Translations under genes and position numbers: made by a program | NCBI GenBank assembly: GCA_964392325.1 | Contig: CAYMPJ010000002.1 | Span: forward strand, 1 to 64,000 | Reading direction: 5' to 3' | Length of the DNA: 64,000 bases | DNA from: CALLPQ01 sp964392325 | GTDB taxonomy: Bacteria; Pseudomonadota; Alphaproteobacteria; Caulobacterales; Parvularculaceae | Shown here: positions 25,249 through 34,022 of the stretch, piece after piece | Layout: each line of letters starts with the position of its first letter | Numbering within the stretch: the first letter of the stretch is position 1 | The notes under the pieces: model-generated | Database searches by the model: none | Seen by the model: the letters and a program-made list of their open reading frames with translations, nothing else | Told to the model about the DNA's origin: nothing

Positions 25249-26714
25249 TATATATCCGGATCAATATTAAACATCGACATAAGTGCGCGCGCTTTAAGAC
25301 TGGTTTCCTCATACTCGCTATTTGGATCTGACCGAAGCGTTATACCCCCGCCCACCGGAATACTAACATTATGTGAATTCTTCTCGAACATTTTCATCAT
25401 TGTACGTATTGAAACTGAAAAATCAGCACTCCCCCGGTCGTCAATATAGCCTATTGCACCGCAATAGGGCCCGCGTCCGGTTTTTTCTGTACTGGCAATA
25501 ATCTTCATAGCCTCGACCTTCGGAGCCCCTGTAATTGAGCCACAAGGAAAAAGCGCACGTAAAACATCAACGCTATCATAGCCGGAACACAATGTACCGG
25601 TAATGCGCGAGACCAGATGATGCACATGGGTTAAACTCAAAACCGCGCAGATTTCTTCTTCCGCAATGCTATCAAAATCACACACGCGCGACATATCATT
25701 GCGAAGCAAATCAGCAATCATAATATTTTCCGCGCGATCTTTAGGGTTGTTTTTCAATAAATCACGAAGCTCTTTATCTTTTGCAGGGTCACTATCGCGT
25801 GCAATTGTGCCTTTGATTGGCTCAGCAATTAGTTTTAAGCGTCCATTTTCCTGAAGGGATAAGGAGAAAAATTTCTCTGGCGAATTCGAGAGAATAATAC
25901 CCTCGTCAAATTGCAAGCATGCGCCATAACAAGCATCACTTTTATCCATAATCCGCGCAAACATCTCTATATGATCATTATTGAAATGCTCTAACCCGGT
26001 TATATCAACAATAATCCGCCTAGTGAGGTTGGTTTGAAAAAAATCACCATTTAAAATCGCCTCACGCACTTGTTCCACGGCATCTTTATAGGAACCGCGA
26101 TCAAAATTTGAGGACACTGTTAAGTTCTGTTCAAAGCCATTCGATAGATCCGGGTTTTCATCATTGCTAGGGCGGCTCGTTTGAAGGTGCGTATCTTTTA
26201 TAATTTCACAAAGCTCATCCACTGCCCGCGCATTTAGGCCGCAAACAAAACTACGCTCGTTCCAGCGGTCAAATATAATCACCCCTTCATAGCGTCCAAG
26301 TGCAATATCCGGCAGCGCATAGGGGGATGGAGGCAGCTCAAGGCTGGGTTCAAAAAGAGCGGCGCTCTCATATCCGATAAACCCCGCCAAGCCGCTTAGA
26401 AAGGGTATTGGTGACGAGAATGTTTGAGTGCGCAGATGGGCGCGGATGACCTCATCGAAAGACGCATCGCTGCGCGCCCCGTCAATCCAGAACGCCCCGC
26501 CCTGGTAGATGATATTGGTGACCGGATTGGCGACAATAAATGACCAACGAGAGGCTTGCTGGCGCGGGCTCAAACCGGGTTGTTCTTTTTGTTCGATCTG
26601 GCTTTTTTCCCCGCCATGAAATAAATGGGCAAAAGGGATCGACGCAAAAGCGCGAAACGCCTCAATGGGATGAGACCAATCTATTTCTCTGGTAATGAAC
26701 GGGGATAGCGACAT
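25245..26714 (-). CDS. pabB: Aminodeoxychorismate synthase component I
   Basis: PabB adds an amino group to chorismate. The 489-residue protein has the anthranilate-synthase-like N-terminal domain and the chorismate-binding C-terminal domain. AEPIKGTIARD near residue 300 carries the lysine nucleophile typical of PabB; TrpE has alanine there (PIAGT). ENIMIADLLRNDMSRVC, FPCGSITGAPKVEAM and GPYCGAIGYI are clear chorismate-binding blocks. It is the first gene of the operon, reading leftwards into pabA. Confidence 0.94.
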   Translation of the reverse strand: MSLSPFITREIDWSHPIEAFRAFASIPFAHLFHGGEKSQIEQKEQPGLSPRQQASRWSFIVANPVTNIIYQGGAFWIDGARSDASFDEVIRAHLRTQTFSSPIPFLSGLAGFIGYESAALFEPSLELPPSPYALPDIALGRYEGVIIFDRWNERSFVCGLNARAVDELCEIIKDTHLQTSRPSNDENPDLSNGFEQNLTVSSNFDRGSYKDAVEQVREAILNGDFFQTNLTRRIIVDITGLEHFNNDHIEMFARIMDKSDACYGACLQFDEGIILSNSPEKFFSLSLQENGRLKLIAEPIKGTIARDSDPAKDKELRDLLKNNPKDRAENIMIADLLRNDMSRVCDFDSIAEEEICAVLSLTHVHHLVSRITGTLCSGYDSVDVLRALFPCGSITGAPKVEAMKIIASTEKTGRGPYCGAIGYIDDRGSADFSVSIRTMMKMFEKNSHNVSIPVGGGITLRSDPNSEYEETSLKARALMSMFNIDPDIY

Positions 26715-26880
26715 GAATTAGATAACAATACTTTATAAGATGAACGGCATAAGATAAGAGCCCGCATTTCCGGGAAATCCAGACAAAGCCCCCATCACCA
26801 TAGCGACAAGATTTACAGTTTCCAACACTTCCCCTAACGAACAACGCAGCTTACCATAGACGTCAAGTCAGGAGACAAAT

Positions 26881-28104
26881 ATGCAAGATCAAATGAACCG
26901 ATCGGGACCAGCACAGATTTTCTTTGGCCTTGCCCTTACCGTACTCATCGGGTTTATTGTCTATGTCGGGCGCGGCGTCCTAATTCCATTTGTGATTGCA
27001 AGTTTCGTCTGTTTTCTGATCTTCTCCTTAAAAGAGAGTGTCTCGCGCACTCCCAAAATCGGCAAATATTTTCCGACATGGCTCTCTTATATCATTGCGT
27101 TTGCGATTATAGCCCTTGCTTTCGTTTTTATTATTTCAATCATTAGCGCTAATGTCTCGAATGTCCTTGAAGTCTGGCCCGATTATGAAAAACGGCTAAC
27201 CAGTTTTGCCGGCAATACATTCACCTGGTTTCGCGGGCTCGACTTTATTCCCCACGAAATGATTGGCAGTATGACAGACCTGCAAGAAGCGGCTCTTGGA
27301 ATGGTCAGCCCTTTATTACGCCAAGCCCTTGGCTCGTTAAATACTCTTTCATCGAATTTCCTGACATTGGGGACCGTTCTTTTTTATATAGCCTTTATGT
27401 TGGTCGAACGGGGGCGCATTTTTAAAAAAATCGGCATGATCAGCGCCGGGAAAAACCAGCAAAATGCCGTCAATGAAACAATTTCCGATATTGCCACACT
27501 GGTGAGGCAATATATATCGGTCAAGACGCTCACGAATTTAATCACGGCAATCATTAGCTACACCATTATGAAAATAGTCGGGGTGGATTTTGCCGGATTT
27601 TGGGCATTACTGATATTCCTGTTTAATTTTATTCCTCTCTTTGGCGCGGCTCTTGCCATATTAATGCCTGTCTCGTTGATGATCGTCCAACCGGATGGAG
27701 GCCCGATCAAAGCGCTAATCCTGCTGGGCCTTATGCTTGGCGCAGAACAAACAATGAGCGCATTTATTGAACCAAGACTTGTCGGGCGCACCTTGAACTT
27801 AAGTCCCCTTATTATTCTTCTTTCCCTCGCCGTATGGGGCGCTTTATGGGGGTTTACGGGTGTTCTCCTCGCAATCCCGATGACCATTACCGTGATGATT
27901 ATGCTCACCCAGTTTCGCTCAACGCGACCGATCGCAGTTATGCTCTCTGACAATGGTGAAATCGCTGATATCAAGCATCCCGATGGGCATATTGGCGAAA
28001 TACGCCTTGCAACAAACGACGAGATAAAAAAAGATAATACGGATAATCAGGAAGAAACTAATCAGGGCGAAGAAGAGACTGACGGTCAAACCAAAGTGAC
28101 CTGA
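26881..28104 (+). CDS. AI-2E family transporter
   Basis: The 407-residue membrane protein belongs to the AI-2E (PerM/TqsA) family, exporters of small solutes with seven to eight membrane spans. Two spans lie in residues 10-50, with more at about 62-88 and 150-178. The family core follows: FWALLIFLFNFIPLFGAALAILMP and the late PRLVGRTLNLSPLIILLSLAVWGALWGFTGVLLAIPMT. The C-terminal tail is hydrophilic and rich in Asn, Glu and Gln. The transported substrate cannot be told. The gene is alone on the plus strand. Confidence 0.93.
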   Translation: MQDQMNRSGPAQIFFGLALTVLIGFIVYVGRGVLIPFVIASFVCFLIFSLKESVSRTPKIGKYFPTWLSYIIAFAIIALAFVFIISIISANVSNVLEVWPDYEKRLTSFAGNTFTWFRGLDFIPHEMIGSMTDLQEAALGMVSPLLRQALGSLNTLSSNFLTLGTVLFYIAFMLVERGRIFKKIGMISAGKNQQNAVNETISDIATLVRQYISVKTLTNLITAIISYTIMKIVGVDFAGFWALLIFLFNFIPLFGAALAILMPVSLMIVQPDGGPIKALILLGLMLGAEQTMSAFIEPRLVGRTLNLSPLIILLSLAVWGALWGFTGVLLAIPMTITVMIMLTQFRSTRPIAVMLSDNGEIADIKHPDGHIGEIRLATNDEIKKDNTDNQEETNQGEEETDGQTKVT

Positions 28105-28175
28105 GATACAAAAATAGCACAACGCCCAAAGTCGCTTTTAAAAGATCAGTCTTTAAAAAGTACGACCCTTTTTTA

Positions 28176-29126
28176 TTATTCAAAATCTACCGGCTTTTCC
28201 GGTTTTGTATTTACTTTTAATGAAAAAACATCAGAGCGCGCATAATGGCCGGTTGCATCAAAATCCATTTTTCCTTTGGCGATTTTTTCAAAATCAAGAG
28301 CGGCGCTAATAATGCCTTCCTCGCCAAATAACGGACCCGCGAGAACTTTCCCCAACGGCGATATGATGACGCTACCGCCATTGATCAATACTGTATCGGG
28401 ATGATCCCCTTGCACGGGCAGAAAATCCTTCGGTGCATCTGAACGTTTTAAAAATTGTGATGCAGACGCAACAAAACATCTCCCCTCAAGGGCAATGGTT
28501 GTCATGGTTGATGTCCAGTTGGGTCGATCATCGACGGTTGGCGCGCAATAAATTTCAACACCTTGCGCATACTGACTAAGCCGCAAGGCGGGCATATAAT
28601 TTTCCCAACATATAACCGAGCTTAATATCCCGCTTTTGGTCTTATAAGCCTCCAGAGTTGATCCATCCCCATATCCCCAAATAAGCCGCTCTGCGGCTGT
28701 TGGCATTAATTTGCGATGCTTTCCAACCAGTTCTCCCGCCGAAGAAAAACACAAAGCCGTACAATAGAGTGTGCCGCCATCGCGCTCGATCACCCCCAAA
28801 ATAATGTCGGCTCCAAAATCTTTTGCAAGCTCTGCAAAGCGGCTTGTCTCGCGCCCGGGAACCTCAATCGCATCTTGGAAATATCTCGCGAACCACTCCC
28901 TGCCCTCATCACTGCGCGAGCCAACCGGCGCACCAAAATGATGTCCTTTGGGATACCCGCCAATAAAAGCTTCCGGAAATACAGTGAGCCGGGGGTGATC
29001 GCCATCAAACCCTTCACTCGCCTGACTGAGCAGGTCACTAAATTTCTCTATTGTCTTTGCCTTGTCAAACAAAACAGATCCGGCTTGAACGCTGGCAACT
29101 TGTGTAATTCTGGAACCGGTTTTCAT
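28176..29126 (-). CDS. Nitrilase / carbon-nitrogen hydrolase
   Basis: This 316-residue enzyme has the complete Glu-Lys-Cys triad of the nitrilase superfamily: E52 in FPEAFIGGYPKG, K139 in KHRKLMPTAAERLIWG and C173 in SSVICWENYMPALR. The GGYPKG, AERLIWGYGDGS and CWENYMP contexts are those of branch 1 true nitrilases, which turn organic nitriles into acids and ammonia, rather than omega-amidases. It is 46 bp downstream of the aminotransferase gene on the same strand, so probably cotranscribed. Substrate unknown: arylacetonitrile or aliphatic nitrile are both possible. Confidence 0.9.
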   Translation of the reverse strand: MKTGSRITQVASVQAGSVLFDKAKTIEKFSDLLSQASEGFDGDHPRLTVFPEAFIGGYPKGHHFGAPVGSRSDEGREWFARYFQDAIEVPGRETSRFAELAKDFGADIILGVIERDGGTLYCTALCFSSAGELVGKHRKLMPTAAERLIWGYGDGSTLEAYKTKSGILSSVICWENYMPALRLSQYAQGVEIYCAPTVDDRPNWTSTMTTIALEGRCFVASASQFLKRSDAPKDFLPVQGDHPDTVLINGGSVIISPLGKVLAGPLFGEEGIISAALDFEKIAKGKMDFDATGHYARSDVFSLKVNTKPEKPVDFE

Positions 29127-29172
29127 GAAAATCCTTACAATTAAAGTTACCCCAATTTATCATAGGGTTTTG

Positions 29173-30345
29173 TTATTTGCTGAAATATTTTTTCAAGCGA
29201 TCCCCGGCTTGCAAAAGCACTTCTTCTTTTTTGCAAAAACAAAAACGCACAAAGTGACGCGGCGGCGCGGATAATTCATGGTGATAGAAAGCAGATAGAG
29301 GCACTGCGGTTACGCCTGCATTTTTTGTTATATCTTCGCAAAATGCCATATCATCAAGATCGCTCATGGTACGGATATCGACGGTGATAAAATAGGTTCC
29401 CTGACAATCGAATACATCAAAACCGCAATCCTTTAATACGGTCCGCATGATATCACGCTTGGACTGCATTTGCGCCGTAAAATTCTCATAATACTGATCT
29501 TTAAAATCCAAACCATGGGCAACTGCCAATTGGGTATGAGCCGGTGTTGTATACCCCATAAACTGGCGCGCTTTCGTGATTGCAGAGACCATATCTGCCG
29601 GACCTGTCAGATAGCCAATACGCCAACCGGTGACGGAAAAAGTCTTTCCAGCAGACCCGATACGCACACAGCGCTCTTTCATGTCGGGGAATGTCATGAG
29701 CGGAATATGAGGCAAACCGTCAAACACCAAATGCTCATAAACCTCATCACAAATCACCCGAAGGTTATGCGCGCGCGCCATATCGGCAATGATCTCAAGT
29801 TCGTCTTTGTCCATAATCTTACCCAAAGGATTATGAGGCGTATTAATCGCAATCACTTTCGTTTTTTCGGTTATGACCTGCGCCAAGGCATCGCGCTGAA
29901 TGCGCCAATCAGGCGGGGCTAATTCGATAATGACCGGCTTTGCCCCTGCCGCTTCTACCATCGGCGCGTAGCTATCATAATAGGGGGCAAACAAGATCGC
30001 CTCATCGCCGGGCTTAAGGCACGCCAGAAAAGAAGCCGCGAGCGCCTCGGAGGCCCCGGAAGTGACCAGCACCTGACTTTCCCAATCCACCTCTAGCCCG
30101 TAAAAACGCTTATTGCTCTTGGCAACCGCTTGGCGCAATGGCGCCACCCCCATGACCGGCGTATATTGATTATTCCCGTCCATCAATCGGTGGGCAGCAA
30201 ACTGCAATATTTCTTCTGGACCATCCTCATCAGGAAAGCCCTGCCCTAAATTAATTGCCCCATATTCATTTGCCAGCGCCGACATCACCGCAAAAATAGT
30301 GACGGGGCGACCAGCAAAAACAGGATTGAAAGATGAGATGTCCAT
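29173..30345 (-). CDS. Class I PLP aminotransferase
   Basis: A 390-residue fold-type I aminotransferase similar to the methionine/kynurenine/glutamine transaminase K group. It opens with INLGQGFPDEDGPEEIL. Further blocks are TSGASEALAASFLACL, AINTPHNPLGK, VICDEVYEHLVFD and SAGKTFSVTGWRIGYL, with the PLP lysine near residue 234. The ATG at 30345 is preferred; a GTG at 30360 is in frame with no better ribosome site. It is probably cotranscribed with the VOC gene upstream and the nitrilase gene downstream. The substrate is likely an aromatic or sulfur-containing amino acid, but this is inference from family. Confidence 0.9.
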   Translation of the reverse strand: MDISSFNPVFAGRPVTIFAVMSALANEYGAINLGQGFPDEDGPEEILQFAAHRLMDGNNQYTPVMGVAPLRQAVAKSNKRFYGLEVDWESQVLVTSGASEALAASFLACLKPGDEAILFAPYYDSYAPMVEAAGAKPVIIELAPPDWRIQRDALAQVITEKTKVIAINTPHNPLGKIMDKDELEIIADMARAHNLRVICDEVYEHLVFDGLPHIPLMTFPDMKERCVRIGSAGKTFSVTGWRIGYLTGPADMVSAITKARQFMGYTTPAHTQLAVAHGLDFKDQYYENFTAQMQSKRDIMRTVLKDCGFDVFDCQGTYFITVDIRTMSDLDDMAFCEDITKNAGVTAVPLSAFYHHELSAPPRHFVRFCFCKKEEVLLQAGDRLKKYFSK

Positions 30346-30410
30346 AAATTTAAAACCCACACGCCTTTTTCGCGGTCTGCATTGATTTTATACTAACGCA
30401 AAATGAAGAA

Positions 30411-30866
30411 CTACTTCTTTGAAGGAAATTCAACACGCCAACCATCGGGCGGCGGCGATTCTGCATTGACGATACGTTGTCCAAAATTCCATGTATGTCC
30501 TTCAAGATCTGATGCAATGTAAGTGCGATCACCAAAAAAATGCGTCATGGGTTCTGTCAGAATAGTCGCCCCATTTGCCCGTGCGTGGGCATGATGCTCG
30601 TCAATATTTCGGGAAAACCGCACCTGAACGGTTTGGGTACTAATTCCTTTAGCAGCTTTAGGACTTAGCATATTGCCCAGCTGCTCAGGCACGATCGCAA
30701 CACTGCCCCCATCAATTTGCACCTGAGAGAAAACAATTTTGCCGGCTTGATCTCTCACGATCATAATCGTTTCAAAACCAAAAACCTTTGATAGCCACTT
30801 TAATGCAGCATCCGGATCGGCATAATGCAGTTCCGCAACAATCAATGCATTCTCTGAATCGCTCAT
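30411..30866 (-). CDS. VOC-family (glyoxalase/bleomycin-resistance fold) protein
   Basis: The 151-residue protein has a vicinal-oxygen-chelate fold of the PhnB-like type: AELHYADPDAALKWLSKVFGFE at the start, repeated beta-alpha-beta units, VQVRFSRNIDEHHAHARANGATILTEPM in the second half, and DRTYIASDLEGHTWNFGQ near the end. AGGAAG six bases before the ATG supports the start. It is the first gene of a probable three-gene operon with the aminotransferase and nitrilase. Function unknown; VOC proteins include dioxygenases, isomerases and drug-binding proteins. Confidence 0.85.
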   Translation of the reverse strand: MSDSENALIVAELHYADPDAALKWLSKVFGFETIMIVRDQAGKIVFSQVQIDGGSVAIVPEQLGNMLSPKAAKGISTQTVQVRFSRNIDEHHAHARANGATILTEPMTHFFGDRTYIASDLEGHTWNFGQRIVNAESPPPDGWRVEFPSKK

Positions 30867-31062
30867 GGGCAGCTTCCTATGTTAATCCCCAATCATAGCT
30901 GCTTTTAAGTCTGGCACAAAAGAAAATGCGTCTTACATCCATTGACCCCTACCCTTAAACGGGCGTTGCCAAGGTGAAGCCTGTACGCCTTTTTGTGCGT
31001 TCTTCACTGGTTTGATATCGGCGAAAAATCGGCAATAGGGGAAAATCACCAGCAAAAATCAC

Positions 31063-31090
31063 TTGCACAATTGCCCCGTTGCGCTATCTA
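31063..31090 (+). promoter_or_regulatory. Predicted promoter of tRNA-Gly
   Basis: TTGCAC (31063-31068) and TATCTA (31085-31090) form a sigma-70-like pair with a 16-bp spacer, placed 14 bp before the tRNA 5' end. Confidence 0.6.
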
Positions 31091-31104
31091 ACGGGGTCTA
31101 ATGA

Positions 31105-31178
31105 GCGGGTATAGCACAATGGTAGTGCAGCAGCCTTCCAAGCTGAATATGCGGGTTCGATTCCCGCTACCCGCTCCA
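31105..31178 (+). tRNA. tRNA-Gly (anticodon TCC)
   Basis: The 74-nt gene folds into a cloverleaf: acceptor arm GCGGGTA paired with TACCCGC, a D arm GCAC/GTGC, an anticodon loop CTTCCAA giving TCC, and a T arm CGGG/CCCG around TTCGATT. The CCA end is encoded. TCC reads the glycine codons GGA and GGG. The gene stands alone; no integrase or duplicated 3' end is seen next to it. Confidence 0.96.
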
Positions 31179-31346
31179 TTCCCCCCAACTTATCTATAGT
31201 CGGCCACCCACGCTATTGATATCAACACTGATAGCGAAATCCCGCTAGCTATATCGCCAAGAGTCATAACTCCCAGTGCCGCCAATATCCGCGATCAAAA
31301 CCCGTTGATTTATTTTTTTGCGTCCAGCCCTTTTACCCGCAGCCTT

Positions 31347-31574
31347 TTATTTTATCTTGGCGGGGTCATAAATATATTTGCGACCACAATACCCACAATC
31401 AACAACGCCGGTTTCAAGAGAATAGTAAACCTTGGGATGGCCAAGTGCGCCGCCGCCGCCATCACAGGCAATGCGGTGTTGGTCAACATATATAATTTCC
31501 TGATCGGTTGCAGCTTGGGTGTCAGAATTTGCTTCCATGTGGATATCTTCGTCACTTTCAGTTCGTATCATCAC
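31347..31574 (-). CDS. Small CHCC zinc-finger domain protein
   Basis: The 75-residue protein carries the zf-CHCC pattern known from mitochondrial NDUFS6 and small alphaproteobacterial relatives: HRIACDGGGGALGHPKVYY, then VVDCGYCGRKYIYDP, with Cys, His and the CxxC pair as zinc ligands. In complex I that domain helps assemble the enzyme. The N-terminal 30 residues are polar and variable. It is monocistronic near the tRNA gene. A role in respiratory complex assembly is inferred from family only. Confidence 0.9.
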   Translation of the reverse strand: MMIRTESDEDIHMEANSDTQAATDQEIIYVDQHRIACDGGGGALGHPKVYYSLETGVVDCGYCGRKYIYDPAKIK

Positions 31575-31689
31575 GCTTGATCTAGCCTAATACGCGGCAT
31601 TTGTGTAGGGGCATGTTTAAATCTGTTTAATGCATCCCATTCTTATATCATCATGGGTTGCAGCCATTTCCCATTTAGGATAGAGCGGC

Positions 31690-32673
31690 GTGGCAATAAA
31701 GGATCTCACACCCATGCTAACCCCAGAACCATTAGAGCAGAGCGATTATAGTGACGCAATAATTGCCCGGGGTTTAGAGAAAACCTATGCAGCAACCAAA
31801 AAATCACCCGCTAAACAGGCCCTCAAAGGCATTGACCTGACCATTCCAGCCGGGTCTATCTTTGGATTATTAGGGCCCAATGGCGCGGGAAAATCCACAT
31901 TCATCAACATTCTTGCAGGTCTCGTCAACAAAAGTAGCGGCACGGTTAATGTTTGGGGTTTTGACATAGATGCCAACCCGCGACAGGCCCGAGCCGCCAT
32001 CGGGGTTGTTCCGCAGGAAATTACAACTGATGTCTTCTTCACCCCCAAGGAGGCTCTTGAAATTCAGGCCGGTCTCTTTGGCGTCCCCCGCGAGCAGCGC
32101 GAGACCATGCGGATTTTAAAATCTCTTGGCCTCGAAGACAAAGCCGACGCCTATTTGCGCCAGCTTTCTGGCGGTATGAAGCGCAGATTATTGGTTGCCA
32201 AAGCCATGGTGCATAAACCGCCTGTGCTTATTCTTGATGAACCAACCGCAGGGGTTGATATCGAGTTGCGAAAACAGATGTGGGAACTGGTCATGGAAAT
32301 GCACCGTGCAGGGACGACCATCGTATTAACCACCCACTATCTGGAAGAGGCTCAGGAACTTTGTGATCAAATCGCAATTGTTCACCATGGCGAAGTTGTT
32401 GCCTGCGAGCCAACCGAAAAATTAATCGCCTCTTTTGATAATAAAACCCTGATTGTAAAACCCGATACACCAATTACATCGCCGCCTGCGTTGGAAGGAT
32501 TTGACGTCGAGTTAAACAATGATGGCTCTCTCGCAATTCCCTATAGCCCGAGTAAGGGTGAGGTTGCGACTATTCTTTCTTTATTATCCCATCACGGGAT
32601 CGCTGTGAAAGATTTATCAACCATCGAAGCCGATCTTGAAGATGTGTTTCTCGATCTGACGTATCACTCCTGA
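31690..32673 (+). CDS. ABC-2 type transporter ATP-binding protein, permease not adjacent
   Basis: A 327-residue ABC ATPase of the ABC-2 (YadG/CcmA-like) export type. Walker A is GPNGAGKST (residues 62-70), the signature LSGGMKRR lies near residue 163, Walker B is PVLILDEPTAGVD, and the switch histidine is in LTTHYLEEAQELC. The C-terminal extension of about 80 residues with VKDLSTIEADLEDVFLDLT is typical of this subgroup. The start is GTG at 31690; an ATG at 31714 is in frame. Such genes normally precede a six-span permease, but the next gene is on the opposite strand and is an acyltransferase. Confidence 0.9.
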   Translation: MAIKDLTPMLTPEPLEQSDYSDAIIARGLEKTYAATKKSPAKQALKGIDLTIPAGSIFGLLGPNGAGKSTFINILAGLVNKSSGTVNVWGFDIDANPRQARAAIGVVPQEITTDVFFTPKEALEIQAGLFGVPREQRETMRILKSLGLEDKADAYLRQLSGGMKRRLLVAKAMVHKPPVLILDEPTAGVDIELRKQMWELVMEMHRAGTTIVLTTHYLEEAQELCDQIAIVHHGEVVACEPTEKLIASFDNKTLIVKPDTPITSPPALEGFDVELNNDGSLAIPYSPSKGEVATILSLLSHHGIAVKDLSTIEADLEDVFLDLTYHS

Positions 32674-32683
32674 ATTTAAGTTT

Positions 32684-33589
32684 TTAAGTTATTGCTGCGT
32701 CAGTAATTATCTTTTTCCATGGCAAATCTTTTGGCACGTCAAATAAGGCATGTTCCCTTAGGGCCTTTGTGACCTCCTCCGGGTCGCCATCCAATTCATC
32801 AGGGTCAATCGGATTTCCAATTGTTAGATGAAATGGTTTGTTTTTCTTATTCAGCAATTCATTGAACAATGTAATATCGCGCAACTCGTCATTGAGATTA
32901 CGAAACCAGTAATACATCCAGGAATTACGCGCAGCCATATGAATGGGAATAACCTTACAATCATATTTGCGGGCAAGCGAGACAACAGAAATCATCCAGT
33001 CTTGTTCTGTCAGTACCCGGTCTTTCATATAAGCCAATCTTCCAGAGGGAAAAAGCACGATACTTTCTTCCCTGGAAAAGGCCGCCTTTGTCTCGATTAA
33101 TGTCTCTCGCGAACGCTGGCGTGTGCGCTTTTCCTGCACCCATTCAACCGGAATAATTAATTCTGCCAATTGCGGCGCGGCGCGAATTGCGTCCCGGTTG
33201 GCAAAAATTTTCATATCTGGACGGACATTTTTCAAAACATCAAACATCGCAATGCCATCCGCAATTCCCGTTGGATGGGTACTGGCTAGAATGATCCGGC
33301 CCTTTTTAGGTATCCGTTCCAGATTTTGCGTTGTCACATTCAAGGTCAAAAGCCGGCTGATATGATTGAGACTATCCATGGCGCTTTTACCGGCCAGCTC
33401 ATCGGCCATCTTCACAGCGTTCTGGTAGCGCAATAAGGGATAGATGGTGCGCTTATAGAGAGGCCAAAAAGGGCTCGACGCCATTTTCGTACAGCGCTCC
33501 TCGAGCAGGATATCAATAATATGACGTGGGTCGTCAATATCGTCGGGAAGACGCGAGACGATTTCCTTCGGCGCAGTCATAGACGGCAT
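32684..33589 (-). CDS. PlsC-like lysophospholipid acyltransferase family protein
   Basis: The 301-residue protein has the acyltransferase block STHPTGIADG, a variant of the NHxxxxD motif in which H105 and D111 are likely catalytic. A second block is VLFPSGRLAYMKDR, and a third comes later with CKVIPIHMA. No clear membrane span is present, so it is probably peripheral. It likely transfers acyl groups to a lysophospholipid, ornithine lipid or glycerol phosphate; the acceptor is not readable from sequence. It converges with the ABC ATPase gene, leaving 10 bp. Confidence 0.82.
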   Translation of the reverse strand: MPSMTAPKEIVSRLPDDIDDPRHIIDILLEERCTKMASSPFWPLYKRTIYPLLRYQNAVKMADELAGKSAMDSLNHISRLLTLNVTTQNLERIPKKGRIILASTHPTGIADGIAMFDVLKNVRPDMKIFANRDAIRAAPQLAELIIPVEWVQEKRTRQRSRETLIETKAAFSREESIVLFPSGRLAYMKDRVLTEQDWMISVVSLARKYDCKVIPIHMAARNSWMYYWFRNLNDELRDITLFNELLNKKNKPFHLTIGNPIDPDELDGDPEEVTKALREHALFDVPKDLPWKKIITDAAIT

Positions 33590-33723
33590 AGTATTATCAT
33601 CACATGGCGCGGGGGAGGCATAGGATACATCTTTCCTCTGACTGGCGAGCTCGTCTGTAATAATGGTACCCTCAATTCTCGTCGACCCGAAAGATCGATT
33701 GGATTTCCCCTAAATTCTCCCGG

Positions 33724-33759
33724 TTTCATCGGGCGGTTTCATCGGGCGGTTTCATAGAG
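33724..33759. repeat. Tandem 13-bp repeat beside the gap
   Basis: TTTCATCGGGCGG is present at 33724-33736 and 33737-33749, and a third partial copy (TTTCAT) opens the 55-bp block at 33750. A tandem repeat here would explain why the assembler broke at this point. Confidence 0.85.
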
Positions 33760-33959
33760 AATCATTCCACGGATTACCATAGCCCTTGGATTAGCATAGG
33801 GAGGNNNNNNNNNNNNNNNNNNNNNNNNNNNNNNNNNNNNNNNNNNNNNNNNNNNNNNNNNNNNNNNNNNNNNNNNNNNNNNNNNNNNNNNNNNNNNNNN
33901 NNNNTTTCATAGAGAATCATTCCACGGATTACCATAGCCCTTGGATTAGCATAGGGAGG
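33750..33959. other. 100-N assembly gap flanked by identical 55-bp blocks
   Basis: Positions 33805-33904 are exactly 100 Ns, a standard scaffold gap of unknown size. The 55 bp to its left (33750-33804) and the 55 bp to its right (33905-33959) are identical. Such equal ends are expected when two contigs overlap by the assembler k-mer length and are joined by Ns rather than merged, so the real gap may be zero or only a few repeat units. Confidence 0.9.
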
Positions 33960-34022
33960 TCTTTTAGTCTGCATTTTGAGCGATTACCATGCAATTACGG
34001 TGCAATTCTTTTGCCCTAAACT

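Larger units (their letters stand above)
33590..34022. other. Intergenic region holding the assembly gap
   Basis: Between the acyltransferase and ArsR genes lies 433 bp with the 100-N gap. No gene is supported; a minus-strand frame across the gap only exists because Ns have no stop codons. Confidence 0.7.

Noticed and set aside
31105..31178. tRNA as integration site for a genomic island
   Set aside because: No integrase gene or repeated tRNA 3' end is seen in the neighbouring sequence.
33774..33974. Minus-strand frame running through the N gap
   Set aside because: The Ns hide stop codons; the flanks are a duplicated block, not coding sequence.
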